Source of the DNA: Epiperipatus broadwayi
Lineage: Eukaryota; Onychophora; Udeonychophora; Euonychophora; Peripatidae
Assembly: GCA_028023455.1 (NCBI GenBank)
Contig: JAQFVV010006203.1
Span: forward strand, 9,218,876 to 9,282,875
Reading direction: 5' to 3'
DNA: 64,000 nt
A program made the translations under genes and the position numbers. The notes under the pieces were generated by a model. It saw only the letters and a program-made list of their open reading frames with translations. It was not told the DNA's origin and searched no databases. Below are positions 23,374 to 34,099 of this stretch, piece by piece (the stretch's first letter is position 1; each line of letters starts with the position of its first letter).

Positions 23374-26300
23374 CCTCCGCCTTCAGCCATCAACCGCTGC
23401 CTTGGTTGGTGACTTTACAGCCTCCTGGGAATAGGCCATGATTTATTTTTGTCTGTCATAATTGTATATATGTATTGGAAAAATATTTATTATTTATACA
23501 AACATTCATTCTGCCTTATCAGGCAACTGAGAAGAAAAACCATGGTGTTTCTTGATCTTAAACTCAAGAGATAAAAAACCAATAAACTCTCCACGCTGGC
23601 TAATGCGTGTTGGTGAGCAGCCCATCCATGTTTGAATACTATATCAATAATCACATAGTAATAACAGCTACAACGGCAAGAACATATGGAGTGGACATTA
23701 GGAATTTGCCCTGCTTGGTTCCTTTAAGGTCTCCAAGAGGAATCAAAGGGTCTCCTTTCAGTTAATAGCAAACTCCTTTCTGCAGCCCAAACTAAATAAA
23801 TTGTGCTATATAGAATATTTTATTATTTTTGTCAATATAATTAACTGCAAAGTTTATTTTATATGTAAAATATATTTTTTTAAAAAGTACAAAAAAAAAA
23901 ACAACCACTTATAATTTTGTTAAAATTCAAAAACTGTAAAATAGATTGCCAAATTTGTGATATTTGATTTCAAATACCTTAATGGATAATGTACATTTAC
24001 AAATAGTAAAAAATGCTTTATATACACATAAAAATAATGTGCAAATACCTATAGTACATTTTAATTTTACAATTACATACACATATTAAGACATCAACAA
24101 AAATAGTTAATAAAAACATTACAGTAGCAAATGGTTTTTAGGACACCCACAAATTATATGTATGATTTTATTACTAATGATATATATACAAAATTAAGTT
24201 ATAAACAAAAATAATAGTAAAAGAAATGATGCACTCTGCAACAGATAAAAAATATTTATAATTAATAAAAATTTAATTTCAGTTAATATTAGTTTTTTAT
24301 TATGCTAACACATTAAGGAAAAAATATGAACTTTTCAATATTTATTAAGTGCTAAAGATATAATATTTAAGTGATAATAAATTTTAACATCTTTTTTGTC
24401 TTCAAATTTAAAAAGCAGCTATTTGCAAATGAATGTAATGTTTTGTGATTGATTACATATCAGTTGCAATGTAAACAAGAAAATTAAAACATTGTTTTGT
24501 TTTACCAAACTTTTAATTTTTTTTTACTGGAAAGTATATAGATAAATCAAGGGAATTTGAGACAACAGATACAGTGATAAATATATCAGCAACTATGCAA
24601 CAATCTCTTTTTAATAAGATTTTTGTATTGTAAAATATTTGTGTTAAAAGAAAATATTTTTTCCTCTTAAAGACACCTTTATCCTGCTTAATGAAGGTAA
24701 TTGATCCCCTAAAGCTCATCATTAAGCAAGAATATCACATAAAGAACAAGTAGTTAAAATGGTTTTCTATGGGAAAAAATTTGGCTGGTTTCTCCAGTTA
24801 AAGATTACATTATAAACTGTTAACAAGCACCTTAATCTAGTATGTATAGTAATTTTAAAAAAACCTTTAATGTACAACACATGCTTGTGTAAACTGTGCT
24901 ATGTGTATTATGCAAGTATACATTTAAAATATGCATATATGATAAAGCAACTTAAATCGATGTAAAAAAAAAAACAACAACACTTATCTTAAAGTGTTCT
25001 TTCCGGTGATCCATTCATCAATCATAATTATCTAATTTTGTGAACCATGAATTGCTTATTCTAAGATTCACTGTTGTCTGCTAAATACTTTGATGATATT
25101 GATTTTTTTTTTTTTATTGGAGGAGTGCACATGACGATGGCTGAGTATCTAGAGAAAAACTTTAGAATGGATCATCGACATGTTTCTTCGATTTTTTTTA
25201 TATGGGATACTGTGATTTCATAACTTTGGAAAGTTTCAATACTCTTATGATGATTTGAGCACTTTGTTCTATTTTGTCTTGGTTTTTAAAATAGTGATGA
25301 TGGTAAACATGAATAATCCTATAGCAGAATAGATATCATGATTTCATTCTCTTCTTTCCAGTAGACTAATTCCAAGCTCAGAGATTTTCTTGATTTTTTT
25401 ATGATCATACTAATTGAGCCACGATTGTAATTGAAAATTTAAACAGAATTTCTAGAAAAGAAATGCATCTTTAACTGTCCAACTAGCAATTAATAATTTT
25501 ATATATTCTTCTGTGCAATTGTTTCTCGATGCACTGAAAAAATACTTTTTACATTACTTACATAAAATTTAGAATTTTTAAAAAATGTTTAATAACTTAT
25601 TTAATTGATCAAAAAGTCTTGTTATTTATCATTAGTGTAAGAATAGCAAAATTAGCAGTATACTGCACATTGTCAAACCTACTTAAAAAAAAAAAGATTC
25701 TCATGCATTAAAAAAAAAAAGGATCTAATTTATTCTGTGATTGCACATTGTACTCAATATTTAAGGCTTTTTTTTTACAATGTATACTATGCAGACCTAA
25801 ATAAAAATCACTTTCTACGGCATATAAATATTTATGCTAGCTATGAAACTTTTTTTAACATGAGTGTCTTTTGTTAAGTGCAGTAGACATGATTTTTGAA
25901 ATGTCTTAAAATTTTTTTGATTAATGCAGACAAACTATTTAAATAAATATTAAAGGTATGAATCTTTCTCAGTATACTTGTATGCAATTTTGCAGAGGTT
26001 TTTTTAAACAATTTTATGCTGAATAAATTTTCATTTTTTTGTATTCTTCAGTTTTATATGTGTGCTATAACATTAAGAAATGTTTTAAAATCGAGCAAAT
26101 AGATTATTTTTAATTTAGATTCAATAATTTTTGATTTTTGCTATAATCAAAGTACTGTTAGTAAAAATTTTAATCCATAAAAGTGAGTAAATACAGTGTA
26201 GAGTTTTTAAACTAATGTACACATTTAAAAATTTGATTGTTTTCTCATCCTTGGTGTTTGCCTTAAGATGTCGCTACTTCTAGGTAAATTCCTAGAAATA

Positions 26301-26823
26301 TACCGTTTCACCAGCCTTCACCCAACCAAAGAGGAATTTTTCTACGTTATAAACGCAGAAAAGTCCTCACGTTATGTTGGACGGAGGAGGCGGCGGCAGA
26401 AGCCAACACAAAGAGACTTCTTTCTATGATAAAACACAGAAAGAGTTCCCGACGGCTGCCGGTTATGGCTTTTTTCTATGCTAAAAGCAAAGAGAAAGAA
26501 ATGCCTTGATCGGCTCCGTAGTAGTCAATTTTGTTCATCATTTTCTCGTAATAGTAGAATATCTATTCTCTCTGTAGTTTCAGGTGAGAGTGTGTGTATT
26601 TGAAGCGGTCGTATTTTTTTAAATTTGATAAGACGTCTATTTTTTTTAATGTGTTGTAACTTACTTTACTGTTGTAAGTTTAGTAATAATGTCCTGAAGA
26701 TTCCATTACGAAGGGGTAACCCTCAAAAATTGCTTTTAAGGGTGCGAAAAGAAAAAAAAATTTAAAGGATCACGCGAAAAGTACCATTTTCGCGAGAATT
26801 CGTCCGGGACCAGTTACTTTCGC

Positions 26824-27335
26824 TATATATATACGCACAAACAAAAACAACCCACTGTCTAATTATTATTAATTACTTGTCCGAAAAATAAAATTAGTCG
26901 GGTATTATTTTTTTTTTGTTTTGTTACATTTATTATTTCAAAATAAGATTAGTTTTTATATATACACACTAACAAAAACAACCCAGTTCCTGATTAATTA
27001 CTGTCTTTAAAAAAAAAAAAAAGCAAATTCAACGGGGTTTGATTTTTTTCAATGGTCTTTGAATTACGGTTTGTTTGTTTTTATATATACACAAGATTTA
27101 CCAAAAAAAAAAAAAAAACAGCCCACTTTCTGATTAATTACTGTCAAAAGAAACGCAAATTAGTCGGCTATCATTTTTAAATTTAGTATTTCAATAACGG
27201 TACCCTTTTTATATAGACAGACTTAACAAAAAACAACCCACTTTCTGATTCATTACTGTCCCCCCCCCCAAAAAAAAAAAAACGGAAATTAGTCGGGTAT
27301 CATTTTTCAATCGAGTCTTTTAATGACGGTACTTA
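26824..27335. repeat. Minisatellite 1 in the TIR element: ~128-bp unit, 4 copies
   Basis: Units start at about 26824, 26957, 27082 and 27210. Each runs: TATATA, a 'caaaaacaaccca' tract, 'ctgattaattactgt', a poly(A) tract, 'aaattagtcgggtatca' and a stretch ending near 'tacggt'. Copies differ by length of the poly(A)/poly(C) tract and by point changes, so the array is not recent. Confidence 0.85.
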
Positions 27336-27402
27336 CTAATAGTAGTCGGGTATCAATTCTAAATTGTAGTATATAAATTACGTTACTTTTGATAGATTTA
27401 GA

Positions 27403-27940
27403 ATTACGTCTTGCTTTTTTAATAAAATGATTGATTTATTCTTGACCAAAAATACCGTAACTTTAAAAAAAAAGACACACATAAAATCCCCCCAAAAAAT
27501 GAGAAAAAGCCCCGTAACTTTAAAGACACACACACACAAACACACACAAACTCAAAAACAATCTAAGATTAATAAACATTGACTTATTACGCCTTGCTTT
27601 TGAATCAAATTATTGATTTACTCTTGCAAAAAAAAAAATACCGTAACTTTAAAAAGACACACCTAAAGTCCCAAAAAAAAAAAAATTCGAAAAAACTCCG
27701 TGACTTTAAAGACACACCCACAAACTCAAAAACAAAATAAGATCAATAAATATTTACTTATTATGTCTTGCTTTTGAATAAAATTATTGATTTACTCTTG
27801 CAAAAAAAAAAAAAAAAAAAGACCGTAACTTTAAAAAGACACACGTAAAGTCAAAAAAAAAAAAAAAAAAATTAGAAAAACACCGTAACTTTAAAGACAC
27901 ACAAACTCAAAAACAAGATAAGATTAATAAACATTTACAA
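27403..27940. repeat. Minisatellite 2 in the TIR element: ~175-bp unit, 3 copies
   Basis: Units start at about 27403, 27586 and 27760. Each holds 'attacgtcttgcttt', 'ttgatttactcttgc', a poly(A) tract, 'taccgtaactttaaaaagacacac', a second poly(A) tract, a second 'ccgtaactttaaagacacac' and 'aactcaaaaacaa.ataagat'. The 'gtaactttaaa..gacacac' block thus occurs twice per unit. Copies 2 and 3 are more alike than copy 1. Confidence 0.85.
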
Positions 27941-28303
27941 AAATGAAAAAAAATAACATCATATAATAGTATTAGTTAGTAGAATATTTTATTACAAATC
28001 TAAGAAATCAGATCTTTTTACATCAAATCGATCATTTAGGTCCGGCCCAGAATCGTTATATATATATGTTTTTGATTAGCATCAACGCCATCTTAAGGCG
28101 AACACCAAGGATGAGAATACAACCAAAAATTTAATATGGTATATGATTTTTATTATTATATTGAATTAAACACTTAGGGGGGAGGGGGCTTTGTAATCCT
28201 TAACGATGAAAATCTTTACTTTGGATATATCATTAATAAACTGATTGTTTTGCAAAGATGCTGAATGGAACTTAACTATTTCATAAAAGTTAGTGCAGCT
28301 GCC

Positions 28304-28353
28304 GCTCATTCTTTTGAAATTAAAATTAGCTCATTCTTTTGAAATTAAAATTA
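28304..28353. repeat. 25-bp perfect tandem duplication
   Basis: GCTCATTCTTTTGAAATTAA followed by AATTA occurs at 28304-28328 and directly again at 28329-28353 without mismatch. Confidence 0.95.
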
Positions 28354-28764
28354 CAGGAAAACCAAATAGACGACACTCTCTGCAGTTCAACTCCCTATTT
28401 AATATGATATATGGTATGTTAAAATCGGATGAAAATTCGATTTTTTATTAATTTTTCTAATAATAAGACCATTTAATTTTTTTTTTTCTGTTCAATTTAT
28501 TAGATTGTATGGAGAAAACAAAGGCATGTTTTAACGGTAAAGTGTAATTAGAAAACGGATTCAACAGCTCTAAAGATTTTGCAATTTCAAGACCTTCACC
28601 CTAAAAATAAATATTATGCCATATATTATATATAAGTATTCAATTTTAGATTTTTTATTATTATTTGATTATTTAAAATTTTTTTATTATTATTATTTTA
28701 GACTTTTTTTATTTATGTATTTGTCTTTGTACTATAGTATATAAATTATATTTGTAATTTAGGC

Positions 28765-29286
28765 CAGTGGTCTTCAATCTTTTCACACCTGCGGACTGGT
28801 AAAAGTAAGGATAAGGTTCTGCGGACCAGCAAAAATAAGGATAGATTTCGCAGACCGGCAGAAGTCTATAGATAAATTTTCTTAAAGATAACCGTAATTG
28901 TTATAACTGATCAAAACAACAATGTTAAATATATAAGATAAAGTTTTATATATATATATATGGAGTTTATATAATAAAAAACTTTTTTTTAATTTTTTTT
29001 AGAAAAGTAATAAAAAATTTAATTCTACCCCCCCCCCCCCATAAACATCTGTGACAACTAGAAAAACATTAATTTATGAATGATTGATTAGATTTTGTTT
29101 TCGTTCTGTTTTCTTTTTTTTTAATTGGGTAAAAATGAGATGAAAAAATAAATAAAAATTGGCTATATTAATTAAAAGTTTAAACTCTTATTATTACAAA
29201 CTTTTTACTGCCCGTCTAGCACGCGGACCTGCAGAAAAGTTCCGCGGCCCAGCACCGGGCCGCAGACCAAGGGTTGAAGAACACTG
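28765..29286. mobile_element. hAT-type MITE, 522 bp
   Basis: The ends are CAGTGGTCTTCAATCTTTT (left) and the complement of AAGGGTTGAAGAACACTG (right), close to the well-known hAT terminus CAGGGGTCCCCAACC. Exact 8-bp target duplications ATTTAGGC lie at 28757-28764 and 29287-29294. Subterminal blocks rich in CTGCGGACC / GGGCCGCAGACC are repeated inside, as usual in this type. There is no ORF; mobilisation would need a hAT transposase from elsewhere. It lies in intron 2. Confidence 0.95.
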
Positions 29287-31758
29287 ATTTAGGCGATTAT
29301 GTACAATGTAATTTTGGGGCTATGATCCAAGTTTGAGGCAACTTTATTTTATAGACATAATGACTCTCAAAAGTTTTATTAGCATGTCTGTATTTGTATT
29401 AGTGTGTACTAGCATGTCTGTTTGTATAATAAGTAATGATTTTAACTGTATCTATAAAATTGGGCTATTATACAGCAATGCAATGTAAATTTTAAGACCA
29501 ATTATCAAATGCACAGAAAGGTTGCAGTTGATGAAGGAATCACAAAATTTACTGGGCATTGTACTACGTGACAATATAAACTCTTAAAAACAACAGAAAG
29601 GTTGCTAATTATAAGCAGGCAAAGAAACATATCCAGATTCTTGCTTATGCCTTGGCAGTCATGCTGTAGAATCAGAAATCTTGCATCACATTATTTTCAA
29701 GTCTAAAGCTAGAAAATGGGCTACATGCAAATAAATTATATCTCTGTGGGACAATAAATATAACAAGATAGCATCACTGGTATGTATAAATAATATAAAA
29801 TGAAGAGGAGAATTATTTTATCATTGATAAAAACAGTGGTCTTCAATTTCTAATTATGAATAGACAAGAACCCAATCGCTATGATTACAAATGTATATCC
29901 ACTCTCTAGAAATGATTTATTGTGTATCTTTTAATTAGGAAGAAATTTTTTTTTTATATAGATGCCTTGAGATTTTTTAACTTCTGGAGTAAAAGAAAAT
30001 ATAAATTCTTATGGTTCTTTTTTTTCTAAGTTCTGAAGCTTATGGATTATCTCAGAAAAGTATTATGTATACAGTTTGAATGAGAATTCTGTGAGAAATA
30101 CAAAAAAAATTATCAATGAAGATGTAATTTTAAACATAGTTAATGATAAATTAAAAATTATGAACAAACAATAAAGTAATAATTTTTTCAGATATTGAAA
30201 TTTCTTTTTCTTTCCTTACTTTTTTAATGATAATCACTACTTTTTATAACCTTTTTTTTATCCTTAGTTTTCCTATTTTCTGTCAATATATAGCATTTTG
30301 CTCTAACATTATTAAAACTGAAGTTATTCAATTGGTTTCAAATCAATTTTTTAAAAATTTAATATGGTGCTAAATATCGCAAAACAGTTAAATACTGTAT
30401 TCATTAATCGTATTTTGATGAACTAATTGTCTTGCAAAGATACTGGATAAAAATTAAATAACATACTGTATATTCAATTAATTATATTTTAAGTTTATAA
30501 TCAAAATATTGTATACAGCACCAATATTATGTACTGCATTGTGTATTATGAATAAACTCTGTACTGCACAGTTTCAGTATGAAAGTCAATATTTTGCTTT
30601 TGGATGACATAGCATTAATAACTATCCTATATAGCTGACAAAAAAAATTTTGTTATGATCATTATAGTGAATAATCGATTGTAAATCCAAATAGTAATTA
30701 CAAAGTGATAATGATTGCTATTGTGAATCTTCGCATAAAGGATGTGCGCTAAGTGAGGTATAGGTGTATATACAAATTTTGCTAAGAAATGCTTCATGTT
30801 TGTATACATAATTCTTTTCTTATTTTTATTACTATTCTTAAAAATATCTATTTACAAATTTTACTCATATTCATATGATGTAAAACTAATTTCAAAAAAG
30901 AATATTGAAAAAAGATATTTCTTTAAAATAAAAATGTAAGAACATTCATATATAAAACTGTAAATCAAGACTGATAATATCATATCGCAAAGTATGAGTA
31001 AATAATGGCGTTTTTTTAAAACTTTTTAAATTAAATACCAAATTAGATTTCATTATTTTACCAGCAAATTACAATTAAAAATCAATGCAATCAATTGTCT
31101 TACAATAGCTATCCTTTTTTCATTTTGGAGTGGTGGGTAGGGCGGTTCATTATAAATGAGAAAGAGAAATGAGGATCAAGATATCCTTAATTTAATAAGA
31201 CATACTATGTTTAATACAATTACTAAATATAAAATAAGTATACTTACTATATATTAAATGTTCATTAAACGAATAATATGTAATACATAATAATCAATAA
31301 CGTTAAATGCTGTAAATAATCATTATTTAAAAGTTTACTAGATGAAAAAATATTTAAAAGGGCATCATTTATGATTCAAACATCTATATAAATGATTTCT
31401 GTAACCTTACAATCTGATAATTAAGACCAACCTTACATATATACAGTAAAACCATGAACTATGCTATATTTTGTTCCAAGCCTCCCTCCCCCCCTCCCCC
31501 TTCATATTCAAACATATATGTGTATAATAGCTCACATTTTGTTGACAAATGATTAGAATAGAAAATGTACTTGTTTATTGAACAGCAAGTGTACAGTACT
31601 TTTTAACAGGCACATATATATATATAACAGACACTTATATATATATACTATGCATATATAAACAAAATTTTTAAAAAATAATAATAAATTGGGGGAACAC
31701 ATTTATATATATTTTATGGACTGTGTGTTCACTCATGTATAGACTGAAGCAATAAGAA

Positions 31759-31777
31759 TAAAAAAAAAAAAAAACTA

Positions 31778-31814
<37 letters not shown>

Positions 31815-31862
31815 TATATTTTTTTTTTTTTTTATTAAGAGGGGTGGGGGTTTTTTTTTTTT
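31759..31862. other. Dense poly(A)/poly(T) block
   Basis: Alternating runs of A and T of up to about 24 bases, with one short G-rich stretch (GGGGTGGGGG near 31842-31851), make several self-complementary hairpins. The open frame across it is pure Lys/Phe/Ile low complexity. It may be a sequencing or assembly weak point. Confidence 0.7.
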
Positions 31863-33458
31863 TAAAAATTTTTCTCTTAAAACATAATAGACTAGTCTCT
31901 TTATCAAGAAATTACAATCTCTAATTATTTTAATGTTTTTAAGTATGTTCTAAAATTTTGTAAAACTTGTAGCAATTACTCTTAGAAAATATTTTACTAT
32001 GCACATCAAATTCAGGGAGAATAATAAAGGAAGAAAAGCACTACTGGCATATTTTAAAAATTGTTTTCAAATTTGACTTTTTTTAATGAGATTGCATATA
32101 GTGCTCAGAGATGGCAAAATGGCTGGTGAATATCATAAAATTTGAATTTTAATGGTTTTAGTAGTTAGATATAGTGCAGGTTGTAGTTCCATTGTATTTA
32201 GAATCTCTTAATATTTAGAACATTGTAACTCAAGTATTATTTAAACAGATATAATCCAAAGCCTCAAATGCTCAATATCATGCAAAATAGAAATAATCAT
32301 TTTCAGCTTAAAAGTGACTTTACAATAAACAATCAGTGCACATATATCCAAATAAACAAGCAATAATTAATATAAAATAATGAAATATCATTAAACAAAC
32401 ATAATACTTAACATAAAATATTATAAATACATTATTTCAAGCCTATTTAAATCATAAAAATAACAAAAAACCACCCATTCTCCAGGATTTGAATTTTCAC
32501 TTGAAATATTTCATCAATTAGGTATTAGCCTGATATTTCACCAATCTGATACTTACATTAAACACATTTTCATATTCTGCAGTAATTAAAGATTTTCTAG
32601 ATATACATAGTTTAGTCATAATTATTAGAATGGAAGGTGTCAATGACTGATACCTAGCTGAAGAAAATATTTAGATGGAAATTAGAATTTTGGGTAAATT
32701 ATTTTAATTTTTTTCAATCCAAAAGACTTAAATAATATTTATTTACAAAACTTAACATCAATTGTTATGTTTTTTTTAAAATATTTCGTCATTATCTTTA
32801 TAAATGTACATGAATTTAGTTTTATGCCTAAAGGCAGATTTTGTAGCCAGTAATATTTGATCTTTGCTATCAACCTTTTAACAAAATATATTCTAATGTC
32901 TCCAAATGTAAAGCTACACCTAAACTTTTCATGTTTTACAAATCTAACAAAAAATAATTTCTTGATATAACAATAGTGCAGAAAATAGAATCATTTAACT
33001 TGAATAGTAAAAAATAATTATTTATTGATATGAAATACTTATTTTGCTAATACAACAATTTTTAAAAAAAAAAAATATTAAAGCTTAAATATAATAAAAA
33101 TTATTAAATTTAATTGGAAAAAAATATTTATTTATGCATTTTTATTTACTTATTTTGTTTGTGCTAATAATATAATAACACTACTCTTTTGTGTACTTTT
33201 TAAAGCAATTTTATATCATTTCCTACTACTAATTTCAGCTGAACTTGCACCCTTTTATCAAAAATCTGTTTAATTTTTTAAAGCTTGAAAAAGTAAAAAA
33301 AGTGGCATTATTGTATTAAATTGAGCACTAAAGAGATAGTGAAGTCATAAATAATAATCATCATAATAATAAAAGTAATCACTAAGTCTTTCTGCAATAT
33401 TTTCCATATATGGAAAAATATAATAAGCAATGTAACAAGTGACTGAAAAAGGTTAAAT

Positions 33459-33827
33459 CAGGGGTCCCCAACCTTTTTGCACTTAAGAGCACATTCTATA
33501 ATACCGTCCAGGTGGCGGGCACCATTTATTTTTTCAGTGTAAATTTATAGTTGGATATTGTTAATAATACACATAATGTACAAAAAAAATATTGATTTCA
33601 AAAATAAAATTTTAACATATAATTAACATTTATATTTTTACACTATAAAAGTATAATATGCCCTACAATTTGATTACAATATAATACAATAATTTATAAG
33701 AAATTTTAAAAATTAAATTTATTTGTATCAGATAAATAGTTTTTTATCGTGTTCGGATAGCGGCGGGCATGTGTAAAATGATCTGCGGACGCCATGGTGC
33801 CCGCAGGCATAGGGTTGGGGACCCCTG
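33459..33827. mobile_element. hAT-type MITE, 369 bp, next to exon 2
   Basis: The ends CAGGGGTCCCCAACC and GGTTGGGGACCCCTG are perfect inverted copies over 15 bases, flanked by the exact 8-bp target duplication GGTTAAAT (33451-33458 and 33828-33835). The interior is AT-rich, with no ORF; subterminal GGCGGGCACCA and TGGTGCCCGC are also inverted. It sits only about 120 bp downstream (in gene direction) of the exon 2 donor. Perfect ends suggest it is younger than the one at 28.8 kb. Confidence 0.95.
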
Positions 33828-33947
33828 GGTTAAATTATGCACTGCCTCAATCAAAATAGCCACACTGGAAAAGTAGTTGTGATTCTGAGGTCAAGCACCA
33901 TTATTTGTTTATAGGCTTACAATTATTTACATTTAATACTTCATTAC

Positions 33948-34099
33948 CTTAGCTTTAGTTCCAGTTTTCACAACTTCTTGACTTTTGGCATTCCATAGCT
34001 CTTTATCAAAATTTCTAACTTTTCTTCCAAATCTTTTTATTTTTATCGGATTGGTAGCTGCCATAATTTTATCTGCCATTTCTGTATCATTAAACAATA
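33948..34099 (-). CDS. NADAR-domain protein (YbiA-like), exon 2 of 3
   Basis: The exon encodes the rest of residue 48 through residue 98. The acceptor is a long pyrimidine tract ending CCTAG (before 34099). The one base left over from exon 1 plus TA gives TTA, so the join reads QKA-LLFND, exactly the family pattern KALLFGD. The donor is AAG|GTAATG at 33947, phase 0. Family blocks here are DTEMADKIMAATNPIKIKRF-GR (52-73), in which IK.xGR is a strongly conserved turn, and the helix around W83 leading to KTGTKAKF. No stop or shift occurs. Upstream in-frame ORF extension past 34099 is intron read-through. Confidence 0.93.

Larger units (their letters stand above)
20561..23787 (-). mobile_element. 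Full-length RTE-clade non-LTR retrotransposon, inactive
   Basis: The element is 3227 bp, the usual RTE size. On the minus strand it starts GGCTGCAGAAAGGAG at 23787, has a leader of about 400 bp, then an AP-type endonuclease, a linker, the reverse transcriptase and an RTE-type C-terminal region, and ends in a short (TGA)n tail at 20579-20561. It has an 8-bp target duplication, CAAACTAA. Compared with the copy at 54.2-56.5 kb it lacks about 32 bp near 22700 and about 6-8 bp near 21067, and has several stops and frameshifts, so it cannot move by itself. It lies in intron 2 of the NADAR gene in the same orientation as the gene. Confidence 0.9.
26235..28124. mobile_element. 1.9-kb non-autonomous TIR element with 8-bp target duplication
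   Basis: Left end 26235-26273 and the reverse complement of right end 28086-28124 match at 35 of 39 positions (core TCTCATCCTTGGTGTT). Directly outside lie identical octamers AAAAATTT (26227-26234 and 28125-28132). The 8-bp duplication fits hAT-like transposition, but the ends do not look like the common CAGGGG hAT ends, so the superfamily is open. The interior is clearly less AT-rich at the left (26300-26830) and then consists of two different tandem arrays. No transposase ORF is present. It lies in intron 2 of the NADAR gene. Confidence 0.8.
8502..33947 (-). other. Intron 2 of the NADAR gene (~25.4 kb)
   Basis: The donor is AAG|GTAATG (minus strand, from 33947) and the acceptor ends in CAG at 8504-8502. 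No other host exon was recognised inside. Between the listed elements (10-11, 12.5-13.6, 14.9-15.7, 16.1-16.8, 20.6-23.8, 26.2-29.3 and 33.5-33.8 kb) the DNA is AT-rich with homopolymer and TA runs. The stretches 8.5-9.9, 13.6-14.9, 16.9-20.5, 23.8-26.2 and 29.3-33.4 kb hold nothing else that I can name. Confidence 0.85.

Noticed and set aside
27403-27940. CRISPR-like array
   Set aside because: Repeat units are adjacent and 175 bp long with no unique spacers; the DNA is eukaryotic. It is a minisatellite.
31671-31907. 78-codon ORF rich in Lys and Phe
   Set aside because: It is a translation of poly(A)/poly(T) runs, with no protein character.
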